A stretch of DNA of 64,000 bases from Sorex araneus (taxonomy: Eukaryota > Chordata > Mammalia > Eulipotyphla > Soricidae), in the NCBI RefSeq assembly GCF_027595985.1, contig NC_073313.1, positions 103,713,552 to 103,777,551 on the forward strand, in the 5' to 3' direction. Every line of letters begins with the position of its first letter. Position 1 is the first letter of the stretch. Made by a program: the position numbers and the translations under genes. The notes under the pieces are model-generated. The model searched no databases, was not told the DNA's origin, and saw nothing but the letters and a program-made list of their open reading frames with translations. Of this stretch, positions 47,015 through 57,720 are shown piece by piece.

Positions 47015-47444
47015 CTGCAGTATAGAGAGGAGTATAAATTTAGGCTTTAAAGTTTTGGAACTTTTCCTTGTTTGATTTCTAGCTTCTCTCCAATACTATT
47101 ATACTAGTCTTTGTAGCATAAAGTGTCAAAATATTTCTTTGTATTCAATACCAGGAATATTTGAAGCATTGAAAGATATGACCACCCCTATCCTATACTG
47201 TCGGGAAACTGGAACTTATGACTCCTAACTTGTGTTGCTTTCTCTTCTAATACTATGCTTGTCTTCCTTCAAGGCCACTCTGTGAGGAAGGTAAAAAGTT
47301 GCTTTCTAATAATGTAGTCTAGAAGCACGAGACTAGATGATAATGCCTGATGGATAAAATCAGAAGCTATGATTGAGAACAGCAAACGGGATGAGGAACT
47401 TACATTATAAAATGAATATTAAGGATCTTAAGAAGAGGAAAATA

Positions 47445-48287
47445 GGAACCTGGAGCCTCGGCACGAGAAACAGACCCTCCGCGCCTATTGACTGTGATCC
47501 TGAGGTCTCCTAACCCATTTTGGCACCAGAGCGGATGCTTGAGCCATGCATTTTGACTGTGAACTGAGCTACAACCTCGTGCAGCCCGGGGAGGGATTTT
47601 TTTCCCTCTCCACCCCATTTTTCTGAGCGAAAATGGCGGCAGCGGCAGCAGCCACGTGGTAAGAGCCACCCTCTAAGACCCCTCCACCAGGAGGTAGGAC
47701 TTTCTTTAGTGACGTAGCCTGTAGGTGGTCCTGGGAGGGGAGGTGTTCCCGGCGCGCCTTCCGCCCAGAGATGAACCGAGAGCCGCGGCACGAGAAGCAG
47801 AGCCTCCGCGCCTATTGACTGTGATCCTGAGGTCTCCTAACCCATTTTGGCACCAAAGCGGATGCTTGCAGCCATCCATTTTGACTGTGAACTGAGCTAA
47901 AATATTAGAAACCCAAAACCGCGCGGCCGCTATCGCTAAGTTTTAAAGTCTTCACTTAAAGTCTTCACTCTTAGCAATGAAGATAAATTATTAGATGATG
48001 CCTATTCAGCAGGCCTGATTGTTGGGGAAAATTTCCAATCAATAATAGTGAGTTCTGTATGGAAATATGGAATGTACTCAATATATATAGAGAATAATGG
48101 GAATATCATTAGCTACTTAGATGGGGGGTGGGGTGGGAGGGGGGTGTATTGGGGTTCTTGGTGGTGGAACGGGTGCACAGGTGTAGGGATGGTGGATTAA
48201 TCAGTATTTGACTGTGACTTAAACCTGAAAGCTTTGTATTTTTTTTCTTTTTTTCACGGTGGTTCAATAAAATATTTCTTAAAAAAA
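47445..48287 (+). mobile_element. Composite non-LTR element: monomeric GC-rich 5' end plus L1-type 3' end
   Basis: The 15-bp repeat AAGAAGAGGAAAATA flanks it exactly (47430-47444 and 48288-48302). The 5' part is GC-rich and repeated: a 327-bp unit (47445-47771) followed by the first 127 bases of a second unit (47772-47898). The unit contains AAAATGGCGGC (YY1-like) and CCACGTGG (E-box). The 3' part (about 48125-48287) resembles the shrew L1 3'UTR ('TTCTTGGTGGTGGAACGGG', 'GGTGGTTCAATAAAAT') and ends in A. No ORF1 or ORF2 lies between. It sits in a MORC4 intron, antisense to the gene. Confidence 0.9.
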
Positions 48288-48766
48288 AAGAAGAGGAAAA
48301 TAAAGAAATTATATAAATGGAAAGACATTGTTATATATAAAACATGAGAATCAGAATTTTAGCAGTAAAATCTAAAAGGAGTACTAAAAACTACAATTCA
48401 TTTATCAAAAGTATCCTCAAAATAAAAATCAGTAATAATTGGAAACCTATAGGCTACTCTACTTCGTAAGTGGCAAAATATTCCACAAGTGCGAACTAAT
48501 AGGAGGTACAGATTAAAAAATGAGTATTCTAAGCAGTTAGTCCCATATTCTAATTACACACTCCTACTTACCAATACTTAATCTCCATGGAGAGGTGCTT
48601 AGGCACATCTGGAGACGACAGGAGACCGCTTATAGATTATAGATTTGGAATTCGCTTAATCTAATTTTCTCCATTTTAAATCTTTTTTTCTAGAGCATAT
48701 ACTCTAGTACCTTTTAAAACCATACTTGTCTTGTAGGAAAAAAATTAAGAAAGTCATGGCTGAATT

Positions 48767-49011
48767 GGGCTGGAACGATAGTACAGTGGGTAGGGCATTT
48801 GCCTTGCACGTGGCCGACCGGGGTTTGATTCCTCCATCCGTCTCAGAGAGCCCGGCACGCTACTGAGAGTATCTTGCCCACGCAGCAGAGACTGGCAAGC
48901 TACCCATGGCATATTGAATATGCCAAAAACAGTAACAAGTCTCACAATGGATCTTGTTACTGGTGCCCGCTCAAGCAAATTGATGAACAATAGGATGACA
49001 GTGATACAGTG
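48767..49011 (+). mobile_element. A-tail-less SINE with SOR-like head
   Basis: The head ('GGGTAGGGCATTTGCCTTGC') is shared with SOR, but after the B-box the body is different ('TCTCAGAGAGCCCGGC', 'GGCATATTGAATATGCC'). It ends 'GATGACAGTGATACAGTG' with no A-rich tail. ATGGCTGAATT flanks it at 48756 and 49012. Confidence 0.9.
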
Positions 49012-49518
49012 ATGGCTGAATTAAATTAAACTGATTACGATGAACCCATGAATTACTAAGTGAAATGAAAACTGTTAAAAGGAAATAAGTATTTATGGAT
49101 ATACCAGGCTCTACGTCCAAGGAACATACAGCATATTTGGAAGGCAAATATGTAAGCAAAAAGCACTGAATATACAATAGCTTCTACAACAGATTTAAGT
49201 ACACGAAGCATTTGAAGAGAACCATCAACTCAATCTGAAATGCAAAGCCCTTAGTTTCATGGAGCTTAAATCTTTGGAAGAGCCTAACTATATACATAAG
49301 AAACATTTACCAAAACCATAAAATGAAAAATGAATAAATACAGTGTATGACTTAAGAGTAAAAATGCTATAAATGACTACCAACTTGAAAAATATCACAC
49401 AGAATATTTTAGCTTAGGTAAGATTTGTATAGGCAGATAGAATGTGTAGTCATTTTGAGTTCAGAGGAATAACACTACCTAATCATGGAGTAGGGGATAA
49501 GCAGGACTATGTGGGTAA

Positions 49519-49567
49519 TAGTAGAGCCACAGGCCTGGTAGAGCCACAGGACTGGTAGAGCCACAGC
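49519..49567. repeat. 17-bp minisatellite, three units
   Basis: GTAGAGCCACAGGCCTG, GTAGAGCCACAGGACTG and GTAGAGCCACAGCCAAA in a row. Confidence 0.9.
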
Positions 49568-49601
49568 CAAAGCCTAAATTTTGTATTGTTATGAAAAATA
49601 A

Positions 49602-49844
49602 TGGGCTGGAGCGATAGCACAGTGGGTAGGGCATTTGCCTTGCACGCGGCCGACCTGGGTTTGATTCTTCCACCCCTCTCGGAGAGCCTGGCAAGCTATC
49701 GAGAGTATCCCACCTGCACGGTACAGCCTGGCAAGCTCCCTGTGGCATATTTGATATGCCAAAAACAGTAACAACCACTCTCGCAATGGAGACGTTACTG
49801 GTGCTCACTCAAGCAAATCAATGAGCAATGGGATGACAGCGACA
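49602..49844 (+). mobile_element. A-tail-less SINE with SOR-like head
   Basis: Same structure as 48767-49011, ending 'GGGATGACAGCGACA'. ATGAAAAATAA flanks it at 49591 and 49845. It lies about 150 bases from the MORC4 CW exon. Confidence 0.9.
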
Positions 49845-49996
49845 ATGAAAAATAACGAGGACAGGTAGGGTGAGGCCTGTTAGAACAGAGATTGGATTGC
49901 TAGGCCAACAAGAACAGACATGAGATACACAGTGTTTTAGAATATTGAGACAAATCAGGAGCTATGTGAGGCACAGCATTTGAGTCGTAGCCTTAC

Positions 49997-50125
49997 CTGT
50001 ACTTTGGATGGGAATTATAATAACAAAACCATCTTGCAGGTAGTGTAGATGGATCAACCTTGCCAGGAAGCTTCCTCCATTTAAGGCACTCATCACACTG
50101 TACCCAGGTCTGGTCAGGAATTTTC
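49997..50125 (-). CDS. MORC4: MORC4 CW-type zinc-finger exon
   Basis: A 129-bp exon between acceptor AATTTAG and donor GTAAGG. It encodes '[19 protein letters not shown]' and '[13 protein letters not shown]': a CW finger with Trp residues for the methyl-lysine cage and Cys residues of the CxxC pair plus 'FC'. In MORC proteins CW fingers bind histone H3 tails methylated on Lys4. The fourth Cys is in the next exon. Phase 2 to phase 2. Confidence 0.95.
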
Positions 50126-50201
50126 CTAAATTAAAGTAAATAAAAGTGTGACTGTGTCTATTCTAGCTCTACGCTCTCTTACATTAGAAAGGTCTCACAT
50201 T

Positions 50202-50390
50202 GAGGAGCTGAAGGAAGAGCTCAATAGGGAGGGTGCTTGCTTGGCATGTGGCTGACCCAGATTTAATCCCAGGGACTCCATATGAACCCTCCAGTCCCAC
50301 CAGGAGTAATTATCTGAGGTCAGAGCCAGAAATAAGCCCTGAACACTGCCAGGTGTGGCAAAAACCAAAGCAAAACAAAAATAATACAAG
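50202..50390 (+). mobile_element. SOR SINE, diverged
   Basis: 'GCTTGCTTGGCATGTGGCTG', 'CACCAGGAGTAATTATCTG', A-rich tail. Confidence 0.85.
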
Positions 50391-50391
50391 A

Positions 50392-50590
50392 AAGGAGCTG
50401 GAAAGATAATACAGAGAGTAGCGTGCCTGCCTTGTATGAGGCCAACCCTGGTTTAATCCCCAGCACCATGTATAGTGGGTGCCCTGAGCCCCACCAGGAA
50501 TGATATTTGAGCATAGAGGCAGGAATAAGCCCTGAGCATAGTCGGGTCTGACCTCCAAACAGAAACTAAAACAAAAACAAAAGAAAAGCT
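50392..50590 (+). mobile_element. SOR SINE, diverged
   Basis: 'GGAGCTGGAAAGATAATACA', 'TTTAATCCCCAGCACCATGT', long CAAAA-type tail. In tandem with the preceding copy. Confidence 0.85.
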
Positions 50591-50949
50591 CACCTTGAAG
50601 GTAAAAGAACATATTTTCATACATTATGTGTTGGAACTGTTGTGATCTAGATGTCTAAAATGTACCTAAATTCATAAAATAAAATAAGTATAGAACTATA
50701 CCAGTTATGCATATAAAAAACAGTAATCTGTAATCTGTATTAATGTGGAGGGTCACCTTTATTTATGCTAAATATTACACAGATCCTGAAATCCTGTATT
50801 CATTTTAACTCTAAGATTCACTATGAAAATGTTACATATTACAATACTACTGAGACATAGAACCTACAGAATCATTTTATTTGCCTCAATTCAAATTCAG
50901 GTTTGAATACATTTGAAAGTATTACTGAAGAATCATCATCAAAACATTT

Positions 50950-51120
50950 GTCCCCAGGAGCTAGAGAAACAGTACAGTGGGGCAAGCTTCTTGCCTTATA
51001 TGCAGCTGCCCTGGTTTCAATCCCCAGAACCCCACATGGTCTCCCGAGCCCACAAGGAGTGATCCTGAGCTCAGAGCCAAGAGTACAGTTGGGAGTGGCT
51101 CCAAATCCCTCCAAAATATT
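50950..51120 (+). mobile_element. SOR SINE, diverged
   Basis: 'CAGGAGCTAGAGAAACAGTA', 'TTTCAATCCCCAGAACCCCA'. Confidence 0.8.
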
Positions 51121-51329
51121 TGCCTTCAGACTCCCTAGTCCATTTTTCCCCTAGTTTATTCTTTAAAAAATGTCTGTTTACATTTCAGACATACTTTTAT
51201 TAGTATAATATAGCCAGATTATCTTTAAAAGTAATATAAATTTGGTTAAATTATATAATTAGAAATGGCAGATCTAGATAAACAGTTGGGGTAAATTATT
51301 AACATAAAACCTTTCTAGAGTTCTATCTT

Positions 51330-51560
51330 TTAATTTTTAAAACTTTCATATTTTCACTGACTCATCATCTGACCACAATATTATAGACTCTCGGAGGTTT
51401 AGCTTAATGCTTCTCTATATATAAATGTCACCGCACTCTCCACCAAAATTCCAGTGCCATACCACCAACAAAAGATCCTACTGTTCATTATTCCTACTCT
51501 CCCTTCCCTCTGGTAACCACCATAGTTTACTGAGTCTAGAACTAATTTAGCACATCCTTA
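51330..51560 (-). mobile_element. Old L1 3'UTR fragment, antisense
   Basis: 'CCACCAAAATTCCAGTGCC' and CT-rich 'CTACTCTCCCTTCCCTCTGG' fit an old antisense L1 3'UTR. Confidence 0.45.
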
Positions 51561-51845
51561 ATTTGACAGAGGGTCACTATTCAAATATATAAAGGACTCC
51601 CATAACAACAACAAAAACCAAACAAGCTTGGGAAGCCCCAATTTAAAAATGGGCCAACTAAATACTTATCCAAAGTAGACATACAGGTGGCCCACAGACA
51701 CAGGAATGTCCAACATCACTTTCTAATCAGGGAAAAGGAAATAGAAATGATGAGATACTATTTCACACCTAAGGGAATGGCCTATATAAGAAAGACTGAA
51801 AGCATCAAGTGTTGGCTCTATGAAAAACTATATGGATATTTCTTT
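51555..51845 (+). mobile_element. Old L1 ORF2 3' fragment
   Basis: 'CAAATATATAAAGGACTCCC', 'TTTAAAAATGGGCCAACTAA', 'ATCAGGGAAAAGGAAATAG' match the C-terminal ORF2 region; frame broken. Confidence 0.7.
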
Positions 51846-51857
51846 TAAAAACAGGGG

Positions 51858-52020
51858 GTACGGGGCCAGAGTGATAGTACAGTTGGTAAGGTGCTTGCTT
51901 TATATGCAGCCAACCCAGGTTTGATCCCTGGCATCCCATACGGCACCGCTAGAATTAATCCTTAAGTGCAGAGCCGGAGTAACCCGAGTACCACTAGTTG
52001 AGGCCACCCCACCCCAAAAA
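51858..52020 (+). mobile_element. SOR SINE
   Basis: 'GGGGCCAGAGTGATAGTACA', 'GGTTTGATCCCTGGCATCCC'. Confidence 0.88.
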
Positions 52021-52185
52021 TGGGGAGCAAAGTGAGAAAGGGGTTTGTATACCTTGCATGCAAATCAACTTGTGTTAGATCCTTGGCATCACATGGTCCC
52101 CTATGTACTGCCAGGAGAGAACTCAGAGCAAAGAACAAGGAGTAACTCACAAGCATTGTCAGGTACAAATCAGAAAATTTTTGAA
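52021..52185 (+). mobile_element. SOR SINE, diverged
   Basis: 'TACCTTGCATGCAAATCAAC', 'CACATGGTCCCCTATGTACT'. In tandem with the preceding copy. Confidence 0.75.
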
Positions 52186-52505
52186 AGATCGATAAAAACA
52201 AAATTACTGTATAATTCAGAAATACTATTCATTTTGTACTCCTACATTGAGAGTTCTATTCTTAAAATGAATATCCACTCCCATGTCTCTCAGGATGCAA
52301 AAATCTAGTTATCTAATTCACACCTTAGAGTGAATTCACTTCTCTGTGAAAGGACACTGACCACATCTATTGGAAGTAATTAGCACTTAAGGTGTGAAAG
52401 GCAGGTCTCAGTAAGAGAAAGGCTAGAGAAAAGCAAAGGACATGCCTTACACATTACTTTATATGTTACTCTTCTTACAAAGAACCTTTAAAATACAGTG
52501 GTGTG

Positions 52506-52691
52506 GGGGCCAGAGCGATAGCACAGCAGGTAGGGCGTTTGCCTTGCACACGGCCGACCCGGGTTCGATCCCCGGCATCCCCTATGGTCCCCCAAGCACC
52601 GCCAGGAGTAATTCCTGAGTGCAAAGCCAGGAGTAACCCCTGAGCATCACTGTGTGTGACCCAAAAAGCAAAAAATAAAATAAAATAAAAT
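52506..52691 (+). mobile_element. Young SOR SINE with 16-bp duplication
   Basis: Near-consensus head and body with a (TAAAA)n tail. AAAATACAGTGGTGTG at 52490-52505 and 52692-52707. Confidence 0.96.
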
Positions 52692-52739
52692 AAAATACAG
52701 TGGTGTGTTTACGTGACTTTACGTAACTTTCTTATTTTT

Positions 52740-52913
52740 TTTTTGGCTTTTTGGGTCATACCTGGCAATGCACAGGGGTTACTCCTGGCTCATGCACTCA
52801 GGAATTACTCCTGGCATTGCTCAGGGGACCATATGGCATGCTGGGAATAGAACCTGGGTTGGCTGCATGCAAGGCAAACGCCCTACCCGCTGTGCTATTG
52901 CTCCAGCCCCGTG
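52740..52913 (-). mobile_element. Young SOR SINE with 14-bp duplication
   Basis: Near-consensus antisense copy. ACTTTCTTATTTTT at 52726-52739 and 52914-52927. Only ~48 bases from a sense copy. Confidence 0.95.
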
Positions 52914-53529
52914 ACTTTCTTATTTTTAAGGGTGCATTTTTCTTGTTATAAAACAGGCTCAACTATGCAAAAACTGGAAAACACAGAAATATATAAAGCA
53001 AACATACAAACACCTGAAATTCTATGAATCAAAGAAAACATTCTTATTTTAAAACTCTGCTTTATCCAATAGATTCTTACACATTTTGGGATATATAGCT
53101 TTCTATATCCTAGTTCAGGGAGCTCCATGCAACAAGCACACACTAAATTCTAAGCTCAGGTCTGACCTCTTGTGTCAATATAAGTCCATACAGTCTATTT
53201 TATTTTGAACCAAAGTCTGCAAAAGGCAGTTTGAGCAGTAGTGGAAAGGGAGAGATTTGGTTTTACATGCACAGGAGAGTCTTTTGCAGATGTATGCCAA
53301 AATTACACTCCTGGGCACAAACACATTTAAGAGACAGCAAGTCCCTGCCTTGGGTTACATGCAAACCATGGTGGATTCATTCATGAGCACATGCTTATAC
53401 TTGTGATATATAGGCGTTGAGAGGGTTGTGCTATAATTCTCATTGCATCCATCAAGAAGAGTATCATGGTAAAGAATTTGTGTTTGTGGGCTTGATTACC
53501 TATAATTGAATCTTGTATCTATCACTGTC

Positions 53530-53690
53530 TTCTAGGGTTTTTTTTTAGGGGGGGCAAACTAGGCAATGTTCAAGGGATAGTCTTGTTTCTGTGCTTGAGG
53601 TTATATATGGTGCCAGGACTTGAACTAGAGATGGACTCTTGCAATGTAAAGGCCTTAACCCCATACTACCTACTTACTGAATGCCCCCCC
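53530..53690 (-). mobile_element. SOR SINE, diverged
   Basis: 'GGTTATATATGGTGCCAGGA', 'AGGCCTTAACCCCATACTAC'. Confidence 0.7.
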
Positions 53691-53699
53691 CATTCTCTA

Positions 53700-54650
53700 T
53701 CTTTTTATCTTGAGAAAAATTACTTAAGCTCTCATTGTAACAGTCTCTATATTTGTAAAGAAATAATAAAACCATATTTTAAAATTGTTGTGATAAATAA
53801 ATGCAAGCACATATAAAGAACATAGTTAAGTATTCAAATAATAATCATCATTATCATTCTCCTTTCAAAAAGATAGGCATACACACACTTCAGCAGTATA
53901 CAAGCATATTTCACAGAAATAATCATTGGCAATGTGAAAGGTAAATAATGAAATCTCATTTGAATGTGTAATTCTTTCAATCTATGGAGGTTGAAGATCA
54001 GCAAAAGTTTTTAATATTTACTCAGCAGTTTGCATTTAAAACAAAATTTTTCTGAGTATTTCCATTAAAAAACAAAGGAGTTTACCCCAAATACATTTTT
54101 AATACTCTAATTTGTCTTGATGGTGATTTAACTGAGTATATGTGCAGTGCAAATGTTCTACCCTCTTTACTATGCTCTATTCCTGGCCTACGTAGGCATT
54201 TCATCTTGATCCATTACCCTTTATTTCCCTGACTTAGACTCAATGAATTCTATTTTTCTTAGAAATGCAGGGTTCTATATGTCAACCCTTAAATTTCTTT
54301 ATTCAGGTCTAACGTTTACCAGTAAAAGGGGAAAGTGAAATTTGCTAACATTTCTGAATAATTACCATGCTAGGCACTGCATTAGAATGTTCTGTTATCT
54401 AATTTACTATTCTCAGAGAGATAAAGTTACTTACAGGATGAAGCTCACCAAATTATTAAGAAGCAGCTCCATATTCCCCCTAGGTTTGTATGACTAAAAT
54501 GACTATTATCTTCCATTATAAACTACTGTATGTAGGATAAACTTACAGAGCTAAAACCTTTCAATTTATTATCTAAATCACACATGTGTTAAACTGGAAT
54601 CAGTACTATGATTTCCTATTTTTAGTCAATTGAAATTTATGAGAAAAGCT
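53700..54650. other. Intron, mostly unrecognised
   Basis: A possible SOR head fragment near 54120-54190; otherwise nothing recognised. Confidence 0.45.
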
Positions 54651-54654
54651 CTCC

Positions 54655-54800
54655 CATGCTGGAGTAATAGTTCAATGGGCTGAGTGAATACATGCATGCA
54701 GAAGGACTGGTTTCAATCCCCAACAGTACATGATCTCCTGAGCACAGAGCAGGGAGTAACCCCTAAGCACCACTAGATGTGTTTTGCCACCCCCCCAAAA
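54655..54800 (+). mobile_element. SOR SINE, diverged
   Basis: 'GCTGGAGTAATAGTTCAATG', 'TTTCAATCCCCAACAGTACA', ending 115 bases below the MORC4 exon at 54915. Confidence 0.8.
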
Positions 54801-54914
54801 AAAGTACTTTCTCCCTTGTTCCTTGCATTTTCTCTGGATACTACCATAAATTATTCATGATGTCAATTAACTTTAATGACATTACCCACTTCAGATTCAG
54901 TATTTACTACTCAC

Positions 54915-54998
54915 GGTATTGGCCTGGAAACAGGAGAGTTATCAAATTTTTCTTTCCAATAAGCATCGAGCTTCTGAGAAAGTGCCTTTATTGTCAAT
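54915..54998 (-). CDS. MORC4: MORC4 exon preceding the CW finger
   Basis: An 84-bp exon with acceptor TTATTTCTTTCAG and donor GTGAGT. It encodes 'LTIKALSQKLDAYWKEK' and ends 'SRPIP', joining in frame to 'KIPDQTW'. This is the linker between the ATPase/S5 region and the CW domain. It is the most 5' MORC4 exon I can find; the ATPase exons must lie to the right of the window. Phase 2 to phase 2. Confidence 0.88.
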
Positions 54999-55589
54999 CT
55001 GAAAGAAATAAAGAAAAATTAATGTTCAGAATATGTTCAAGATTTTCAATTTCGATATACTGCCATTTAACAAAAGCCAACAATTTAGAATACTCAGGCT
55101 AGTTCTGAACATCTACGCTTTAAGAAATGAAAATAAGAACACACTGATTTTGTAAATTGCCTTCGTAAATTGTTATGTCAAAATAACTAAATAAAAATGT
55201 CAAACAGTTACTTTGCTTGAAGGTAACATGGTTATGAGTCTGAAAATGAACGATGACATCAAATTTTGGGGAACTTTTAGACTTGAGATAAAGGTGCTTG
55301 ACATTATCGACTATGTCAAATGGCTAAATTGCAAAGCTAGAACAGAGCCAAATAATATGTTGAGAGGAAGTTGTAATTATCAGATGATTGCCAGGAAGCA
55401 ACTCAGGAACATGTTGAACTCAGAAAACGAAATACTGAAGAGACACAGAGCAATAGGATGAATAAGAAAATTGAAGCCAACTTTTTGCTGCCTACAAAAA
55501 TAAACACACCTGAACAGTTGGGGCAAATATGGGCTCTGTCAAGGGCTAGAAAATAATTTTACAGGCAAACAATCCCCTTAAAATGGCAA

Positions 55590-55770
55590 GATGGGGACCT
55601 GGAGCAAATTAAAATGAGTATGGTATTTGACTTGCAAGTGGCCAACCAGGGTTCAATCTCCAGAATCACATATGGTCCTCTGAGCCTGCTAGAAGTGATT
55701 CCTGAGTGTAAAGCTAGGAGTAAGATCTGAGCACCACCAAGTGTGGTCCAAAATCAAACAAAAAATGCCA
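55590..55770 (+). mobile_element. SOR SINE inside old L1
   Basis: 'GGTTCAATCTCCAGAATCAC', 'TAGAAGTGATTCCTGAGTG'. AAATGGCAAGATGG before and AAATGCCAAGATGG after. Confidence 0.85.
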
Positions 55771-55826
55771 AGATGGCCTTATTTTTATCAGGAAGCAGAT
55801 TTGAAATTTAAAAAGGCTGTAAGACA

Positions 55827-57720
55827 CAAGGAAATGGGAAGATATCCCCAGCTATTGGATTGGAAGAATTAACATTGTCAAAATGGCAATACTCACCAAA
55901 GCATTGTAAAATTCAATGTGATCCCTATAAGGATACCCATGACATCCTTCAAAGAAATGGAGCAAACACTCCTGAAATTCATATGGAACAATAAGCACCA
56001 CGAATAGCTAAAGCAATTCTTGGGAAAAATAAGATGGGAGGCATCACCTTCCCCAACCTCAAACTCTACTACAAAGCGGTAATAATTAAAACAGCATGGT
56101 ACTGGAACAAAGGTAGAGCCACAGATCAATGGAACAGGGTTGAATATCCTGACACACACCCTCAAATATATGCCTCAAATACATGATCATCTAATCTTTA
56201 ATAAGGGAGCAAGAAATGTGAAGTGGAGCAAGGAAAGCCTCTTTAAAAAAATGATGCTGGCAAAACTGAATAGCTACATGCAAAAAAAACAATGGGCTCA
56301 ACATCTACCTAACACCATGCAGAAAAGTCAGATCAAAATGTATTACTCACCTCAATATCAGACCAGAATCCATCAGGTACATTAAAGACAAGGCTGGCAA
56401 AACCCTCCAAGAAATTGAAGCTAAAGATATCTTTAAAGGTGACACGCTATTGGCCAAGCAAATGGAAACAGAGATAAACAAATAGGACTACCTTAAACTG
56501 AGAAGCTTCTGCACCTCAAAAGATACAGTGACCAATAAAAAAGTCTACAGGATGGGAAAGGATATTCACCCAATACCCAGCTGATAAGGGGTTGATACCA
56601 AGGATTTACAAGGCACTGGTTGAACTCCACAAGAAGAAAACATCCAACCCCATCAGAAAATGGGGTGATGAAATGAATAGAAACTTTCTCAAAGAAAAAA
56701 TCCAAATGGCCAAAAGACACATGAAAAATGCTCCTCATCACTAATCATCAGGGAGATGATGATCAAAACAACAATGAAATGTCATCTCATACCACAGAGA
56801 CTGGCCCACATTCAAAAGAACAAAAGCAACCAGTGTTGGCATGGATGTGGGGAGAAAAGAACTCACCTTCACTGCTCGTGGGAATCCTAACTGGTTCAGC
56901 CCTTTTGGAAAACAGTATGGACCTTTCTCAAAAAAAATAGAAATTGAGCTCTCATTTTATCCAGCAATACCACTTCTGGAAATACATCCCAGAGATGCAA
57001 AAAAGTATGGTAGAAATGACATCTGCACTTATATGTTCATAGCAGCACTGTCTACATTAGCCAGAATCTGGAAAAAACCCAAGTTCCTGAGAACAGATGA
57101 CTTGTTAAAGAAGCTTTGGTTCATCTACAAAATGGAATACCATGCAGCTGTTAGAAAAGATGAAGTTATGAAATTTGCGTATAGGTGGATCAACATGGAA
57201 AGTATGTTAAGTGAAATGAGTCAGAAAGAGAGGGACATAGAAATATTGCACTCATTTTTGGAATATAAAGTAACAGAATGGGAGACTGACACCCAAGAAT
57301 ATTAGGGATAAGTACCAGGAAGATTACTCCACAGCTTAGAAGCCAGCCTCTCATGCTGGGGGAAATGGCAGCTCAGATAGAGAAGGGATCACCAAGTAAG
57401 GGGTGCTAGGAGGGCCCACTCAGGCTGGGAGATGCGGGCTGAAAGTTGACTATAGTCCGAACGTGATGGCCACTTAATACCTCTATTGCAAACCATACAC
57501 CTAATAGGAGAGAAAAAGCAAAAGGGAATTCCCTACCACAATGGCAGGGTGGCATGGAGGGGATGGGGTGTGGGTGATGGGAGGGATGCTGGGACCATTG
57601 GTGGTGGAAAATGGGCACTGGTGGAGGGTTGGGTACTTGATCATTGTATGACTGAAACACAAGTACGAAAGTTTGTAAGTCTGTAACTACCTCATGGCAA
57701 TTCACTAATAAATTTTTTTA
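55827..57720 (+). mobile_element. L1, 5'-truncated: ORF2 3' part and 3'UTR
   Basis: Starts in the reverse-transcriptase 3' region ('GAATTAACATTGTCAAAATG') and runs to 'TCACTAATAAATTTTTTTA'. A 154-codon open piece at 56841-57305 is the ORF2 C-terminus; elsewhere stops and shifts break it. Similar sequence on both sides (AAAAGGCTGTAAGACA; AAAATGGCTCTAAGTGACA) suggests a target-site duplication in an older L1. Confidence 0.88.

Noticed and set aside
47400-47791. Two GC-rich minus frames of about 90 codons
   Set aside because: They lie antisense in the monomeric 5' part of a retroelement.
49519-49567. Short spaced repeat as a CRISPR-like array
   Set aside because: Three contiguous 17-bp units without spacers, in a vertebrate genome: a minisatellite.
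34271-54998. MORC4 as a pseudogene
   Set aside because: Introns, consistent phases, intact splice dinucleotides and no stops over eight exons argue for a functional gene.
56841-57305. 154-codon plus frame as a host gene
   Set aside because: It is the C-terminus of L1 ORF2 within a 5'-truncated copy.
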